Shown here in pieces: positions 33,114 through 45,737 of a stretch of DNA of 64,000 nt; positions within the stretch are counted from its first letter, which is position 1, and every line of letters starts with the position of its first letter. Below the pieces are notes generated by a model that saw only the letters and a program-made list of their open reading frames with translations, was not told the origin of the DNA and searched no databases. Source of the stretch: Rozella allomycis CSF55 (taxonomy: Eukaryota; Rozellomycota); NCBI GenBank assembly GCA_000442015.1, contig KE561209.1, positions 28,170-92,169 of the forward strand. Reading direction: 5' to 3'. The position numbers and the translations under genes were made by a program.

Positions 33114-33238
33114 GCTAGGTACAATTTCGAAAATTCCTGGGATTCGCAAAAATGTTTGAAGACCCACATGAACTATTTAATCCCTCAATGGAAGCCAGAT
33201 TAAATTTTTATGATAGACTCCAAGAATAATCAAAAGGT

Positions 33239-33590
33239 ATGATAAACGACGATATCATTGATCTCGAAACAGTGCAAGATATAGAAGACAACGGGGTTTT
33301 GGAAGGACAAGAAGAAAGGCCTTTTGGAAGTTATATGATTTTTAATGGCGAAGGTGAAAATGATTCAGATGACAAAAGTGAAGGAAAGCCCATGCGCATG
33401 TCGAAAGATTCAAGAAAACTGGACTTTGCTACATGCACGCTCCAGTTGTCATTCAGCACTATCTTGTGGCCATGAACAATCAACAGAGGATCCCAATACT
33501 GACATGGTCGCCTGTTTGACAAAGAAGATGTCAGCAAAGAATCTTTACAACCAGAAGAATAATCCGTTCTCATGTGATTAATGTTTCATT
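33239..33590 (+). pseudogene. Degenerate inverted copy of the papain-like gene 5' part
   Basis: An open frame of 78 codons starts at 33239, acidic at first (DDKSEGKPMRMSKDS). From about 33360 to 33560 the DNA is ~80% identical to the opposite-strand gene at 34360-34560 (shared phrases MSKDS, HAPVV.QHYLVAM, NQQRIP, KKM.AKNLYN), but in different frames because of small deletions. It is an inverted partial copy that has drifted. Whether any product is made is unclear. Confidence 0.5.
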
Positions 33591-33868
33591 ATTAACTAGG
33601 TTTTTCACTCATTTGAATTTATAAAGCCATAATGATGAGCCTCATTACGACATTTTTTCGTTGGAATACATATCTCCAGAATCAACAGAAAAAAGACTAA
33701 TCGTCTAGAGAACACAATAAGTGTAAGTTCAGAAAAATTTTAAAAGACTTTGCTTAAAGAGGTAAAGGAAACCAACTGTGAAACCCGCTTTCAATCCATT
33801 CGCGGATATTCTGCGGCCCTTTGGCTAATGCCTTTTATCAATCAATTCTGCATATTTTAAATAAGAGT

Positions 33869-34477
33869 TCAATTTATTTCACTTCCTTCTAGCTCCTGTT
33901 GTTCACAAGCATCTGCATCGCACTCTACGAGAGCTTCATGATTTGAATCAAAGTCCCCCATTTGGGTCTGCTTCTTGAGAAAAAAGGTGATTGTAGCATC
34001 GCAATTCGCTAAATAGCTGGCATCAACCTCGATGTACGCCTTTTGCTTCCACCAATTCTGAACAAGGTATCTGACCTGTCCATTCACAATTCGATACCCA
34101 ACCAACACCATTGCATGACTACCAAGTATCTTGCCATCGTCCTTGCCAAGGTGTTGCCACTGGTTCATGTCCTTAAATTGGCTGGATACTTGGAAATTGG
34201 AAATCAAAGCAGGACCATAGTCTTCAAGGTTAGATGCCAAATTTGCAGTGAGCAAATTCTTGCCTTTAAAGAACTCCATCTCAGTTGCCATCGGCTTGTC
34301 ATGAAGAATGATCTTAAGAAATGACAAGGAACTCCCCCCTTCATTCTCCCAAATGTGGTTGTAAAGTGTCTTTGCTGGCATCTTCTTTCTCAAATAGGAG
34401 ACCATGTCCAGCATTGGGATCCTCTGTTGATTGGTCATGGCCACAAGATAGTGTTGTAGGACAACTGGAGCGTGCAT
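33869..34477 (-). CDS. Papain-like cysteine peptidase-like protein, C-terminal half
   Basis: About 200 residues from ATG 34477. The segment GSHAMVLVGYRIVNGQVRYL followed by VQNWWKQKAYIEV matches the papain (C1) pattern around the catalytic His and Asn (HA..vvGY ... ..NSWG..WG), with NWW in place of NSWG. The catalytic Cys region (typically CWAF) is not visible in this frame or just upstream, so the protein may be incomplete, have an upstream exon, or be an inactive homologue. The C-terminal tail is acidic and Cys-containing (VECDADACEQQELEG). Related pieces lie at 33360-33560 (inverted), 34589-34810 and 21-116, suggesting a small gene family. Confidence 0.5.
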   Translation of the reverse strand: MHAPVVLQHYLVAMTNQQRIPMLDMVSYLRKKMPAKTLYNHIWENEGGSSLSFLKIILHDKPMATEMEFFKGKNLLTANLASNLEDYGPALISNFQVSSQFKDMNQWQHLGKDDGKILGSHAMVLVGYRIVNGQVRYLVQNWWKQKAYIEVDASYLANCDATITFFLKKQTQMGDFDSNHEALVECDADACEQQELEGSEIN

Positions 34478-34588
34478 TTAGCAGAATCCAGATTTCAAGA
34501 ATCTTTCGACATGTACATGGGCTTTCCCCTTCATGTAGTAAGTTTGGATATTAATTATTAAACTACAAATAGGGCTACTAGGATACAA

Positions 34589-34810
34589 TTAATATTCATT
34601 AATATGAATGTAACATTCATTCATGATGAATCTAAAATCTAAGCGACAATTGTCGTACCAGGGATTCGCATCCCATTTCTTAGAAAAATAGGTCATCATT
34701 AACAAAGGATCTTTGAATCCTGACGGATCTCTGTTCTGATAGTATTTATAGAAAGAAGTTAGAACCAAGTCCAACCCCAAGGAAATATCCAATAAACAAT
34801 CGGAGACCAT
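34589..34810 (-). CDS. Small reading frame related to the window-start fragment
   Basis: 73 codons from ATG 34810, with SKKWDANPWYDNC near the end. The same phrase occurs at 21-116, so the sequence is conserved and likely coding. It lies just upstream of, and on the same strand as, the papain-like frame at 33869-34477, and may be its N-terminal exon or prodomain. I could not find a clean splice between them. Confidence 0.45.
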   Translation of the reverse strand: MVSDCLLDISLGLDLVLTSFYKYYQNRDPSGFKDPLLMMTYFSKKWDANPWYDNCRLDFRFIMNECYIHINEY

Positions 34811-35035
34811 CTATTCTCATTCAACTTCTGTTTTATACATTTATCTTTTAAAATTCTATCCAATTTATGAGGATTAAAATACTATAAGGGCATGGAGCGA
34901 CAGTATTCAATTTAGTACTTTCACAAATATCTATTATTTCAAGGCTCAGAAGTCATAACAATTCCATCAAATCGGTTTTGAACCTTAAATAATTATTTCG
35001 CATTATTTAGTGAATCCGATATTTACGAAAGAGCA
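34811..35035. other. Divergent promoter region
   Basis: AT-rich spacer between the minus-strand frame ending upstream at 34810 and the ZIP gene start at 35036. No repeats or frames. Confidence 0.35.
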
Positions 35036-35896
35036 ATGGAGCAACAACTAATCTCCATGCTCATTTCAATTACGGTCATTAATCTCGTTACTTTAATTCT
35101 TCTTCCTCTGACGACATACTTCATGAGTCCATTATTGTTACAGTTTCTGTTATCAATGTCTGTTGGAACGCTTCTTTCTGATTCATTTCTACATTTAATT
35201 AAATCTGAAACAGCAATTGGAGCACTCATGGGAATATATGTTTTCTTTTTATTGGAGAGATTACTCCAACAATTTCACCGCGGTCATGGTCATTCTCACG
35301 TTATATCGTCTTTGTTAATATTGGCGGATGGCTTGCATAACTTGATGGATGGGTTGGCAATTGGTGTTTCATTTGTTTCTTCCAAGGCTGTTGGAATATC
35401 TTCATCTGTAGCAATATTGTGTCACGAAATTCCACATGAACTTTCAGATTATACTATCCTTCTAAGTGCTGGCTTGTCTACCTTTAAAGTATTTAAGATA
35501 TCTTTATTGTTTTGTGCCGTGTCATATGTTGGCGGGCTCGTAGGGTACTATATGTTGGTTTACGTAAATGAAGATTGGATGAACCAAGTATTGGCATTTG
35601 TAGGTGGAAATTTTATATATATTGCTCTTGCTGATCTGTTGCCTGAATTGCAACGCTTAGGTGGAAAAGACACAGCAAATTCACATTTCCATCGGCATGA
35701 ATATCATCAACAAAGTGATGTGGAGGATCATTCGTTTCACAGTGTTTCAGAGACAGTAAATGCTGATCAAATAAGCACTACTAACTTACATGCAGGGCAT
35801 AACTTAAAACAAAAAGTGATTCCATTTCTAGTTCGACATGCTGGTCTTTGGACAGGATTTGCCATAATGATTCTTATTAAAATATATGAAATATAA
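35036..35896 (+). CDS. ZIP-family metal transporter, LIV-1 subfamily
   Basis: Uninterrupted 286-residue frame from ATG 35036. It has several hydrophobic helices, a short His loop (HRGHGHSH), the TM4 motif DGLHNLMDGLAIG and the TM5 motif CHEIPHELSDY, in which the histidines and aspartate/glutamate form the metal-transport site of LIV-1 ZIPs (consensus HEIPHELGD). A second His-rich loop (HFHRHEYHQQ...HSFH) precedes the last helices. ZIPs move Zn2+ (or Mn2+/Fe2+) into the cytosol. The protein is short for the subfamily and lacks a large N-terminal extracellular domain, closer to SLC39A7/A13-like internal-membrane transporters. Confidence 0.9.
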   Translation: MEQQLISMLISITVINLVTLILLPLTTYFMSPLLLQFLLSMSVGTLLSDSFLHLIKSETAIGALMGIYVFFLLERLLQQFHRGHGHSHVISSLLILADGLHNLMDGLAIGVSFVSSKAVGISSSVAILCHEIPHELSDYTILLSAGLSTFKVFKISLLFCAVSYVGGLVGYYMLVYVNEDWMNQVLAFVGGNFIYIALADLLPELQRLGGKDTANSHFHRHEYHQQSDVEDHSFHSVSETVNADQISTTNLHAGHNLKQKVIPFLVRHAGLWTGFAIMILIKIYEI

Positions 35897-36027
35897 TTAA
35901 AATAAATTCTTCTTGATAGTGTTTTATGCCGTGACTTTGAAAGGCGAATGCGTCAAAAGAGTCGACGGAAAATTAATGCAATGCATGTCATGAGCTTAGT
36001 TAAAAGGATAATATTTTATGTGAAATT

Positions 36028-37799
36028 ATGACAAAGTATATTGATGAGCTCTCAAAAGAAAGTGTATCATACTTCCTTAAAGTCATTCCTATGGTGACCA
36101 AATTCTCTAAAACGTCGATGGATTCTGTCAATTTCAGCGTAGAAAAGCGAATGGCCCAAGTAAAAACCAGAGAGCGAGATAGAAACTCCATGGGTGAATA
36201 TATTCATGATCCGCCCTTGTCCAGTCAAGGTATCCCGTTGCCCTCCCCACTTGATTACTACCCAGTTTTACCACCAAGTGGCAAGCAATGTACTATTTCA
36301 GGAAGATACGGCAAGGCGTTTTATGAAATTGGTGGAGGAAGCAACATTGGATCTGCAAAATATAACGTTCGGGATATCTATGAAAAGTTGTTTAAGGGAC
36401 CGTCTTATTCATTCGGTATAAAATCTAAATCATGTTTGGATCGTAATTATTTTCGCCGCGTAAATTAAGAAACAACAGAGATTTCACCAGGTCCACTCCT
36501 ATACAGTGTGAAGTACCAAAATATAGGGTCTAATGCTAAAAATGCGCCAAAAATATCTGGGAAAAAGGAGGAAAGACGTAATTAGTATGTTAGGTAATGA
36601 TAGCACGGAATTTCGACAAGCCCAGTCCCAACCAATACGTGTACCAGCATGAATTTGCGAAAGACGCGCCAAAATTTACTTTTGGAATTAAAAAAGAGGA
36701 ACAAGGCAATCATATCTTTTATTAGAAAGGTTAGTGCCCACTACTCCAGGTCCCCTGGATTACAATGTGATGAAAAGCTACAAATTCATTGATCAAGCAG
36801 CCCCATCAGCAACTATGAAAACAACTGGCCATTTATTTCAGAGTTCAGAACAGAGTGACGGTGTTGCGCCAAACAATTATGATGTTGTTTTGCCAAAATC
36901 TTCAAAAGCTGCATCATTGAAAGGAAGATACAAGGAATCAAAAAGTATCAATTATTTTGTTGCTGTTAAAGCTTTTACTGCAAATCCTTCACCGGCAACT
37001 TACATAGTTAACGAAAGTGCTATTTATGCAACCAAAAGATTTACATTGACAGCAAGAAATATTCCCTATCAAGGTAATCTTTAAAAACAATGACTAATAA
37101 GATACCAGTAAGGAGGTTTCAAAGCTGCCTTCTCCTTGTTCATACAACGCCAACTTTAATACCATTCAACGCAGACAGCCTGCCTCTGCATTATCTGGAA
37201 AACCCAAAGGTATGTATTAAAATTAAATCAATATAAAACAGAAACAAAGAACGATGCTTTAGATAACCCAGCACCAAATGCATACAATCCAAATCCAACA
37301 CCAACCATGAGGAGCAGTCCCAAGGTATCCATAAAGTCAAAGCATTTTCTGCCACCTGGTAATTCTAATTTACAGCACTAATAGATTCTATACCAGGGCC
37401 TGGCGACTATGACATTGTTAAACCAATTGTATCACGTCGTCTAATTGAAAAGATTGAAAAAATGGAGACCAATTCAAAACCAAGAAAAAGTATGCTTTGA
37501 TATATGCGATTTTATGTAGAGCTTGAAGATACATGGACTGCACCTGGACCGGCTGATTATGTCCCACTGAACAAGTTAGGGCAATGTGGTCCCAAGTATT
37601 CATTCGGCACTAAAACCAAAGAAATTCAGAGTAAGATATGTTTTTAGAAATAAGAGATAATCATACTCCATCTGCAGCAGACTATACCCCATTGAAGGCA
37701 TTCAAAGATACACGAAGAATAACATTCAAAGGAAGACATTCGCCTTACGTGATGGTATTTCCAACACAACGGGTAGATTCTATCCGTGTCTCTGAATAA
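36028..37799 (+). CDS. Sperm-tail PG-rich (STPGR/SHIPPO) repeat protein
   Basis: At least six small exons separated by short introns (stops in between are intronic). About ten Pro-Gly-Tyr repeats are seen: PGPLLYSV (~36487), PSPNQYVY (~36622), PGPLDYNV (~36745), APNNYDVV (~36871), PSPATYIV (~36982), PSPCSYNA (~37121), PAPNAYNP (~37265), PGPGDYDI (~37392), PGPADYVP (~37537), PSAADYTP (~37662). Each is followed by a basic PK.SF/T.G-like segment. Proteins of this family are microtubule inner or axoneme-associated in cilia and flagella. This argues for a flagellated stage. Exact splice sites are uncertain near 36470-36740. The last exon ends TAA at 37797-37799, 53 bp from the stop of the convergent gene. 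Confidence 0.8.
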
Positions 37800-37852
37800 A
37801 ACCTTTTGCAAACTTACAATTCTAAGAAAATGTTGTAAATGCAAAATCAAAT

Positions 37853-40800
37853 TTATTGAGAATATTGACTTCCAAATAACAATCTAGCCTTTTTAGTTTC
37901 TTCATCAGCATCTTTCGACTTTTTCGAAATGATAGACATTGAATCATCTTCATTACTCAGATTCTTTGTTCGCCTAAACTTTTTAAACTTTTCTTTCACC
38001 AGTGAGCCTGTATGAGAAATCAAAGTTTTCAAAATATCTACTAACTCCCAATGTTATAAATTACCTCTTTTAATAACCATAATGAATTCCAACCAACTGC
38101 ACGTCCGATCCTTGTATTCCAATGTAGAAATCTTCAACAGAAAATTATCAATGTCTTCAATATTACTCTGTTTCCTTCCCCGATAAGTTAGTCTATGCGA
38201 ACCGACATCAATTTTAACATGCACAAAAATTCTATTCCTCGAGGCTCTCGATTTCATTTTATTGGCATTCGCATCAACAACCGAAATAGAATCGACGGTA
38301 GTTAAATCTTTGGTATCAAAAGTCTCCTTTTTCTTGCGTTCCGGGTAAACATAGTGCATGAAGAGGGAGGAGAATGTATAGTACAGTTGAATTTTGAGTG
38401 GCGACAGATTGATGTTCAAGTGTTCGAGAATACTGATACCGCCAACAGGGGCAAGTTCTTTCCAAGAGATGAACAAGGAATAGTCATTGATAGTTTCAAG
38501 TGGAGAAAGAATGTCTTCATAGAGGGAATCACGAAGTCTGTTTTTGATGAACAAATTTTTGACTTTGATGGAGCATTTAACAGAATTATCTTCAAAATAA
38601 GTCCACTGAAAATCAGAGTCTAGTACGCTGACAGTGCAGATGGCTTCATTTGAATCCTTGATCATATCCCACGTGAAATCTCGAAATATAACAGTGTTAT
38701 TGCTTGAAGGTTTTAGACTAGATTGATGTTTTTTCCTGTATAGAATAGTTTTGAATGCTTCAACAATGACGGATAATTGTTTTTGGGCTTCCTTGTAAGA
38801 TTGTTTCACACTAAGCCACTTTTGATAAGCTTCAGAGTTGAAATCAATGTCATTGTTTGTAAAGATGTTGGATATATCAAGTTTGAGCATTTCAAATAAT
38901 TGTCTGATTCTGTATTGCAGTTTAGACATTTCAGACATCAATTCTACAGAGTCAAAAGTGTCTGTTGTTAGAATGAGCATATTCATTTCATCAACTTCTT
39001 GCTTCTTTACAGGATCCCTATAAATGATTAATTTAGTTATAATATCATAAAGGATTGTGTATTGCTGAGAAGAACAAGTAACTTGAATTTTTGGCGCCAA
39101 AAAGTAGAACGAATTGACATTATCAAAACTAAAGTCTTTGATTTTAAAGTTTGAAAATAAATTACCATTGTGCTTCTTTTTGAAGCTATCGTAAAAAGAA
39201 TCGATAGTGAATTCAAATGGAATTCTATTGGAGACTCTTTGAAAGGAAAGGGTATCATGAGTTAAGCCAACAATGTAATCTTGTGGGATAAATTGCGGTT
39301 GATTGTATTTAATGTCAGTAGAAACAAACAAGGAAACATTTTGAAAGTTAACTTTTGTCGTTCTTTTGAATTTAGCGTTATTTTCTGATAGAATATTTGA
39401 TTCTATGAATGTTTCAGGTGACAATAACAAAACATGACCATTATTTGAATTTTCTGTTGGATTTTGAAATAGAAATTGAAGATTGTCAATTTTAACCCTT
39501 GTAATTTCTGAAATTTCATGATCTGATTCTTTTGAAATTTGAGGTTCTGAATTTTCTTTTGAATCAATGTCAATTTCATTTGATAAAACTTTTAGTAAAT
39601 CATCAGAGAGACCTTTTGATAAAGATTTTATTTTGTTTACCTAGTTGAGAGTTTATTGAGAGGATTGAATTTCTTTTAGAGTTAATTTCAGACAAGGCTT
39701 CTTGAATGAATCTGAGGGCGGCGGTTGTCATGTGAAATCTGTTTAATCTACTTGAAGAATCTAAAGAAAGAACTCTGAATAGAATGAATCTGCAATGTTC
39801 ATTGTACCAAACTTTTGGATTCTTTATTGAATATTCATATAGAATAGAAAGATTTGGATTTATTTTTTCTAATAAATGATCGTGCCTTTTAAAGTTGTTT
39901 TGGCAATAATAAACATATTTTTGTAGATTAGATTTGCGATCTACCAGGGTTGTAATTTTGTTTTTTATTTTAGAAAATTCCTAGATTGAAAAATGAAAAA
40001 TATTTTACTTCCAGTTGAAGATAAGGATCAATATCTTGTAATTTTAAAGTTTCTTTTTCAATTAAATTTGAATATTCAATAAATTTGTTTTTAAAGAATG
40101 GAAAATCATCCATATTGAATGACATTGAGTTTTTCAAGTTTGATGAATTTTCTGTTTTGTAATCAAAGAGAGAAAAATATAAAATTTCATCTGCAGATAG
40201 AAAGGGAGATAGACAAGTCCCAGACAATTCAAATTCAACTGAAGCGTCAATAGATTCATCATCTAGACCATTTTCACCAGGGGGTAAAATATAAGCAGAA
40301 TTGAATTGATCTATTTTAATTTCAGAATGTTGCAAATCCCAAATTTGAATATTTTGAATTGTAGATTGAAAAGTGTGAGAAATGTGAAATAGAAATTCAG
40401 ATTCCTTGCAAGAGAAAATAAAACCCAAATACTTTCCATCATCTTCAAAACACAAATATCTAAAATTGTAACTTTCTTTGAAATTACCTTGCATTTAATT
40501 TGCCAATGTCTAGATTAATGTAAACATCAGAAAGATAATAAAAGAATTTAAAGACTTTTGATTTGTTTTGAATAAAGATTGGTGAATCATTTTTGAAATC
40601 TATTCTACCCTTGTTTACAATGTTTCTATAATTTAAATGTTGATTAATAAATTTCTTAAACCAAATATGTAATTCTGGATACCAACAAAGTCTAGACGAT
40701 CCATTTTCAGATTTCATTAAAGATTGAATTGTTACAGAGAATCCATTACTTCTAAACCCTTCAAATGAGTCTCCAAGGGTTGAAGGGTTTGAAGTAGTAG

Positions 40801-43800
40801 AATTAGTAATGTTTGAAGTAGTAGTAACATTCAAACTATTGGCATTACAATTTAAAGTAGTATAATTTAAGATAGATGAATAATACTTGCTCTGTAACTT
40901 GATGCTGGAATGATTAATGTTTCTACTTTTCCAATCAAACTTGAATGAATAAAAAACTTGATCTAAATGCAACACTAGAATTTCATCAAAAGGAAAATGA
41001 TTATAATGATGACTACTTTCACCACTACTAGATTGACTAATATGATCACTCTTGTTGCTAAACTTTGATTTAACACTCTTTTGATCACTAAGTAGAAAAG
41101 CAAACCCATTTTCATACAAAGAAACAGACAACATTGGACAAGTACTAGTCTTTACAAAACACGATAATTTTCCCTTGATAAAGAATTCACTTTCCTTTAA
41201 ATAAACAAGAGACAATAGATTAAATGAACGAACAATTAAAGATTCAGAAATATTATAGGGATTCTTCAAGGGTAGAATGTAAAATGAAAATAGATCATGA
41301 AAAAATATATTTGATTTAAATGAATGCAAAAGAAATCTCATTTTATCCCAAAATGATAAATTTGGTGAAATTTCTAAACTTTCTCTTGTAAATAATGAAA
41401 ATGATTTAATCAATTGACTTAAAACTGGATCAATTGATATCCCCCACACAATTGATGCTTTATCATACACATTTATTATCACAGAATTGAATATCTTTGT
41501 TGATAAACATGTTCTCTTTATTTTTATTTTATTTATTTTTATTTTGTTTAAATTGTATTTTATTACATTGTAGTATTCATTTTCTTTTGTTTCTTCTTCT
41601 TCAACTACAACCAAGCCACCATAGCAATCTAATTTATTAAATTCAAAAAAATTCATTGGATAATCTTTAAATCTCGCTTTCATTAAATCACACTTGAATC
41701 TCAAATAAATTCCAATCGCCATACTGTATTTATTAAACTCTTCTACCTCTACATTCTTTTCAATCAAATTAAACATTTTAAACAAATCATTTCTATATTT
41801 GAAACTTTCAAACAAATTTAAATTCATGTTAAAATTGTCAATAAATAAGTTAAACAAGGAATTTTCCTTATCTAGATTATCATCTAAGCCACCAACATCA
41901 CGTGCTTCCTCTTTTTCTTCTTTTAAATCTGTTAAACTATTTGAATCTTTTAAATTATTTGAATCTTTTAAACTATTTGAATGTTTGAATTCTTTAATGT
42001 AAAGATTTGAATTTAATTCTTCTAAAAGATAAAAAGTTTGAAATAGATCTGGATTATTCAACAACAAATTAACATTCTGACTTGAATAAGCCAACGGTTT
42101 CTTATAAAATGATTTTGAATTTAACGCGCCAATCATTTCTGAATTCCATTCTTGTTCTGTTTCCACTTTATCCATCTTTTCTACTTGTCGCCAAAACGCT
42201 TTTTCTCTTGAAATTCTTTCTTTTTGATGTTTTTTGTTTATTTTAAATATTTTATTCAAATTAGATTCAAATTTATTGTCTTTAATGTCTAATAGAAATT
42301 TCTTTATCTGAATTTGTAGATTTACAACTGGATTTTCATTGTTTTTGTTTTTAACAATAATTCTTTTAATGATTCCAATTTGATCAAATAAATATCCAAT
42401 CGGTTCATTATCATGATGAATAAATTTAAACTCTTGGAAATACAAAAACCAATTAGATTTAATTGAAGTAATTGTAGAAATAGAATTCTCATTTTCATAT
42501 TCTTTAAATATTTTATCAATTTCTATCATTTCATTCTTATAGCCTGAATTTGATGGCAAAACTACCAATTGCTTCACATGCTGCTTTTGCTTCAATCTAT
42601 ATTCCCATTTATCATATTCTTCTCTTAAACTTTCCACTTTAATACAATCATTAATTAATCCTTCTTTCACTTCAATAATCTTTTTAAATTCTCCCATCTT
42701 TTCACTTTCTACAATCATCCTTTCAAAATTTATCACTTTTCGCTTATCAACATCAACTTCAATACCCTCCACATTCATCACTAATTTATCATAATTAACT
42801 TGTTCTTCAATAAAAGGTAATCCAATTCTAGTTTTAAACTTGTCAATTTCCACTCTCTTTTTCTTTTCAATTGTTTTTATCAACTCAAACTTTATTCTTT
42901 TCCTTTTTTGCAATTCAGATTTTTCCAAAATATTTTTCAACAAAATTAAATCAACAATTTCAATATTATTATCAATTCTTTCAATTGAATATTCCACTTT
43001 ATCCATTAAAATATTACTACTAAACATTTCACACAAGATTACTCTTCTATCGTTACATTCAACTGTTATTTCATCAACCAACACATTGGCATTTTCATCA
43101 ACAGATTTCCATACTTTAACATCATTTAACTTTAATCTATAAACATCCATCTTTGAACTTGTAATCAATCTTTCATCAACTACTTCATTCGGATGGAATT
43201 CAATCGTTAGACTTGGAAATGAAACTTGGAAATTGCTTGAACTTTTTCTCTTTTTATTAAAACTAAATAATTCAGAAAATTCTTTTATTCTTTCAACTCC
43301 TTTAATAAAATTTAGCCAATTTAACTTTTCATTAAACTTCAAATTGAATTGTTGAATTTTTAAATCATGAAAAATTGATTGAATTTTTTCTTTTTCTTTA
43401 ATTAATTCTTGTTCATTTGAATTAATCCATTCGCCAATCCACAATGAACGTCTTTTGGGTCGCCTTTTGACTCCAAAACTAGAAAAATTCATTGTAGATT
43501 TTAAATACAAATCAAATGATCCAAAAATTTCATCTGTTTGTTTAATTATATACAATAAATCATTCTTTATAAAAATATATTTTTCACTCTCATCTGATAA
43601 CGTTGATAATTTCAAACAATCAAAATTTAAATCCATTTTAATCAAACTCATCTTGCATAAGCCACTTTCTACATCAAATACAACTTGGAAATCTTTCATA
43701 TTCCCATCAACATCTATTCAATCAATTAAATTTATCCTACTTGGCGTTAAATTACAATTCAAATTCAATCCATTAACATCCATAACCCCAACTTGATACA

Positions 43801-45010
43801 ATTCTTCTTCCTTTACAAAAAATCTTATAAAAATTTGGTCAATTTGACTAATCAAAAACATGCTTTTACTTTCCTCCATCACAACACTCGAATCAAACGG
43901 AAACTCTAATACTTTCTCTTCACTTTTAATTCCTCGCAACTTTTGTTCAGTCAATAAAACTTGCAACGCATTCATCAAACATAAAATATCACTCTCATTC
44001 ACAAACAAAATAACCCTCTTCACTTCTACTCTCGAATCTAGAATAATTCCACTCTCCAACAAAACTGATGATACTCTCAACTGCGTCACATCAAAACAAC
44101 TGCAAATTTTCAAATCTTCAATTTCACTTTTAACATCAAGTAAAATTCTTCTAACATTCAAACTCATATCATATCTCTTTAATTTACTCCATTCGATTTG
44201 ACCTCTCAACGAATCTATCTTTATCGCTACTCCCTTCGCATTGTCATACACATCTCTATCTCTTAAATACTCAATTAGTTTGGATCTATCAATATCAATG
44301 TCCAATGTTTCCGCTGCATCAAACAACAAGTTGGCAAGAATTTCAACAATCTTTTCTTCTGGCATTTGTTCTGGAAACTTTATCTTTATTTGGGTATTAT
44401 CCACACTCACTTTAACATCAAATGGTAAATTAAATCCCGGTTCACTCTCTTTGCTCTTTTTATTCCTTCTTTTCCCCTCCATAAACTTCATTCCACTGTC
44501 AATCTGCATAGTCCCCACGTGAAAGGAAATACACAATCTAGAATTCACAAAAGACATCACTCCCTGAACTCGCTCCCTCAAACTAACAACAACATCCTTC
44601 CCACTAGTCACAATTACCTCTTCACACTCAATCCTATTATCAATCAATTTCACACCACTAACAATAGTTTCCTGTCCACCAACATTCCTAATCCTAATGA
44701 CATTCGCATTCAGCCTAATATAATAAAACACCAACAACAACTTGTCAATAGGGAATTTCACAATTCGATTTTTTCCCCTATCCGGCCCCCCAACAATAGT
44801 CACTCTAACATCCACAAAATCAACATTAAACATTCGATCCAATACCTTCCAACTGAATTTTCCTATACTGATCTTGATTCGCTTCAAATTTATCGTCACA
44901 TCTTCAAAGCCAGAAGTCGTCGTCTTGGAAAATATTATTATAGACTTTAACAGAGATCTCACATACAAGAGGAGAATACATATTATTAGGCAAACTACCG
45001 GCCAAAACAT
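37853..45010 (-). CDS. BLTP2/FMP27/Hobbit-type bridge-like lipid transfer protein
   Basis: Six exons (43741-45010, 40488-43713, 40009-40459, 39641-39980, 38065-39612, 37853-38040) with introns of 27, 28, 28, 28 and 24 nt give 2340 residues in a single intact frame, matching the family's ~2200-2650. The N terminus is one hydrophobic anchor (MFWPVVCLIICILLLYV). The body is a long beta-rich repeating-groove sequence. The C terminus has the family's FVHVKIDVGSHRLTYRGRK and the end motif ETKKARLLFG. These proteins sit at ER-plasma membrane contacts and conduct phospholipids along a hydrophobic groove. The middle is extremely Asn/Lys/Ile-rich. The long open stretches on the opposite strand are shadows. 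Confidence 0.88.
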
Positions 45011-45737
45011 CGATGAAAAATATCCGGAAATTTACAATTGATAAACTGTCCAAAACGTGTTTGTCTTTTACTTTATGATGCCGTGACACCAATAATGATT
45101 ACGATAAATGATAAAATTAATATTATCTTGAAATTATCTCAATTGAATTTATTGAAATACTCTCCTCACTAAATTTAATCCCAATGTCAGGTTAAAAATA
45201 GAAAAATGATCACGTCATTTAGTCAAGATGAATTTTGGTGGCGCGTGTGAACAAAAATTAACGTCATCTTAAACTTTATTATTTTCGAAAATGGATATCC
45301 TTCGTGCAGTTTCATTAAAACAAAGCACTCCTCATGCTACCAATAACCACACTCATGTTTCTAATGCGAATCTAGTTAAACAAGACCTACACGTCGACAC
45401 AATGGAAGACTCGGTTTGCAGTATTGCTTTTCACAGAATTAATGACTTGATTCACAAGAAAAAGATATAAACAAATGGTTACGATGTTTTTTAGTTGTTT
45501 TTATGTTTTTTCAAAGGTTTTCATGAAAAGGATTGTGTAATAGATTTAGTTCAAGATCAAACCTCAAAAATTCAAACCTAAATATGAAAACAATACAAAA
45601 TTCAAAGTTTATTGAAAGCTACTCTTTACTTTATTGAACCAGACAACTTTCATTAGTCGGTTTCTCAACTTTTGATTTACTTTCTGATGGTGAGGCTATT
45701 CGACTCATTTTTTTGGTTAACTAATAACATATTTGAC
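45011..45737. other. Spacer with one possible short gene (45291-45470)
   Basis: Mostly AT-rich. It contains only the 59-codon frame listed separately. Confidence 0.4.
45291..45470 (+). CDS. Short open frame, 59 codons, unassigned
   Basis: ATG 45291 to TAA 45470, starting MDILRAVSLKQST. The end reads VDTMEDSVCSIAFHRINDLI, slightly reminiscent of the start of a WD-repeat protein (DSI..L.F.P..), but no WD repeats follow. Composition is less AT-biased than the flanks. It may be a real micro-gene, a first exon or chance. Confidence 0.3.
   Translation: MDILRAVSLKQSTPHATNNHTHVSNANLVKQDLHVDTMEDSVCSIAFHRINDLIHKKKI

Noticed and set aside
33114-33167. Longer ABC-F N terminus starting at GTG 33167
   Set aside because: Eukaryotic start expected; the first ATG is at 33113 and the family needs no extra residues.
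44519-44950. 143-codon plus frame opposite the BLTP2-like gene
   Set aside because: Antisense shadow of a well-supported 2340-residue gene.
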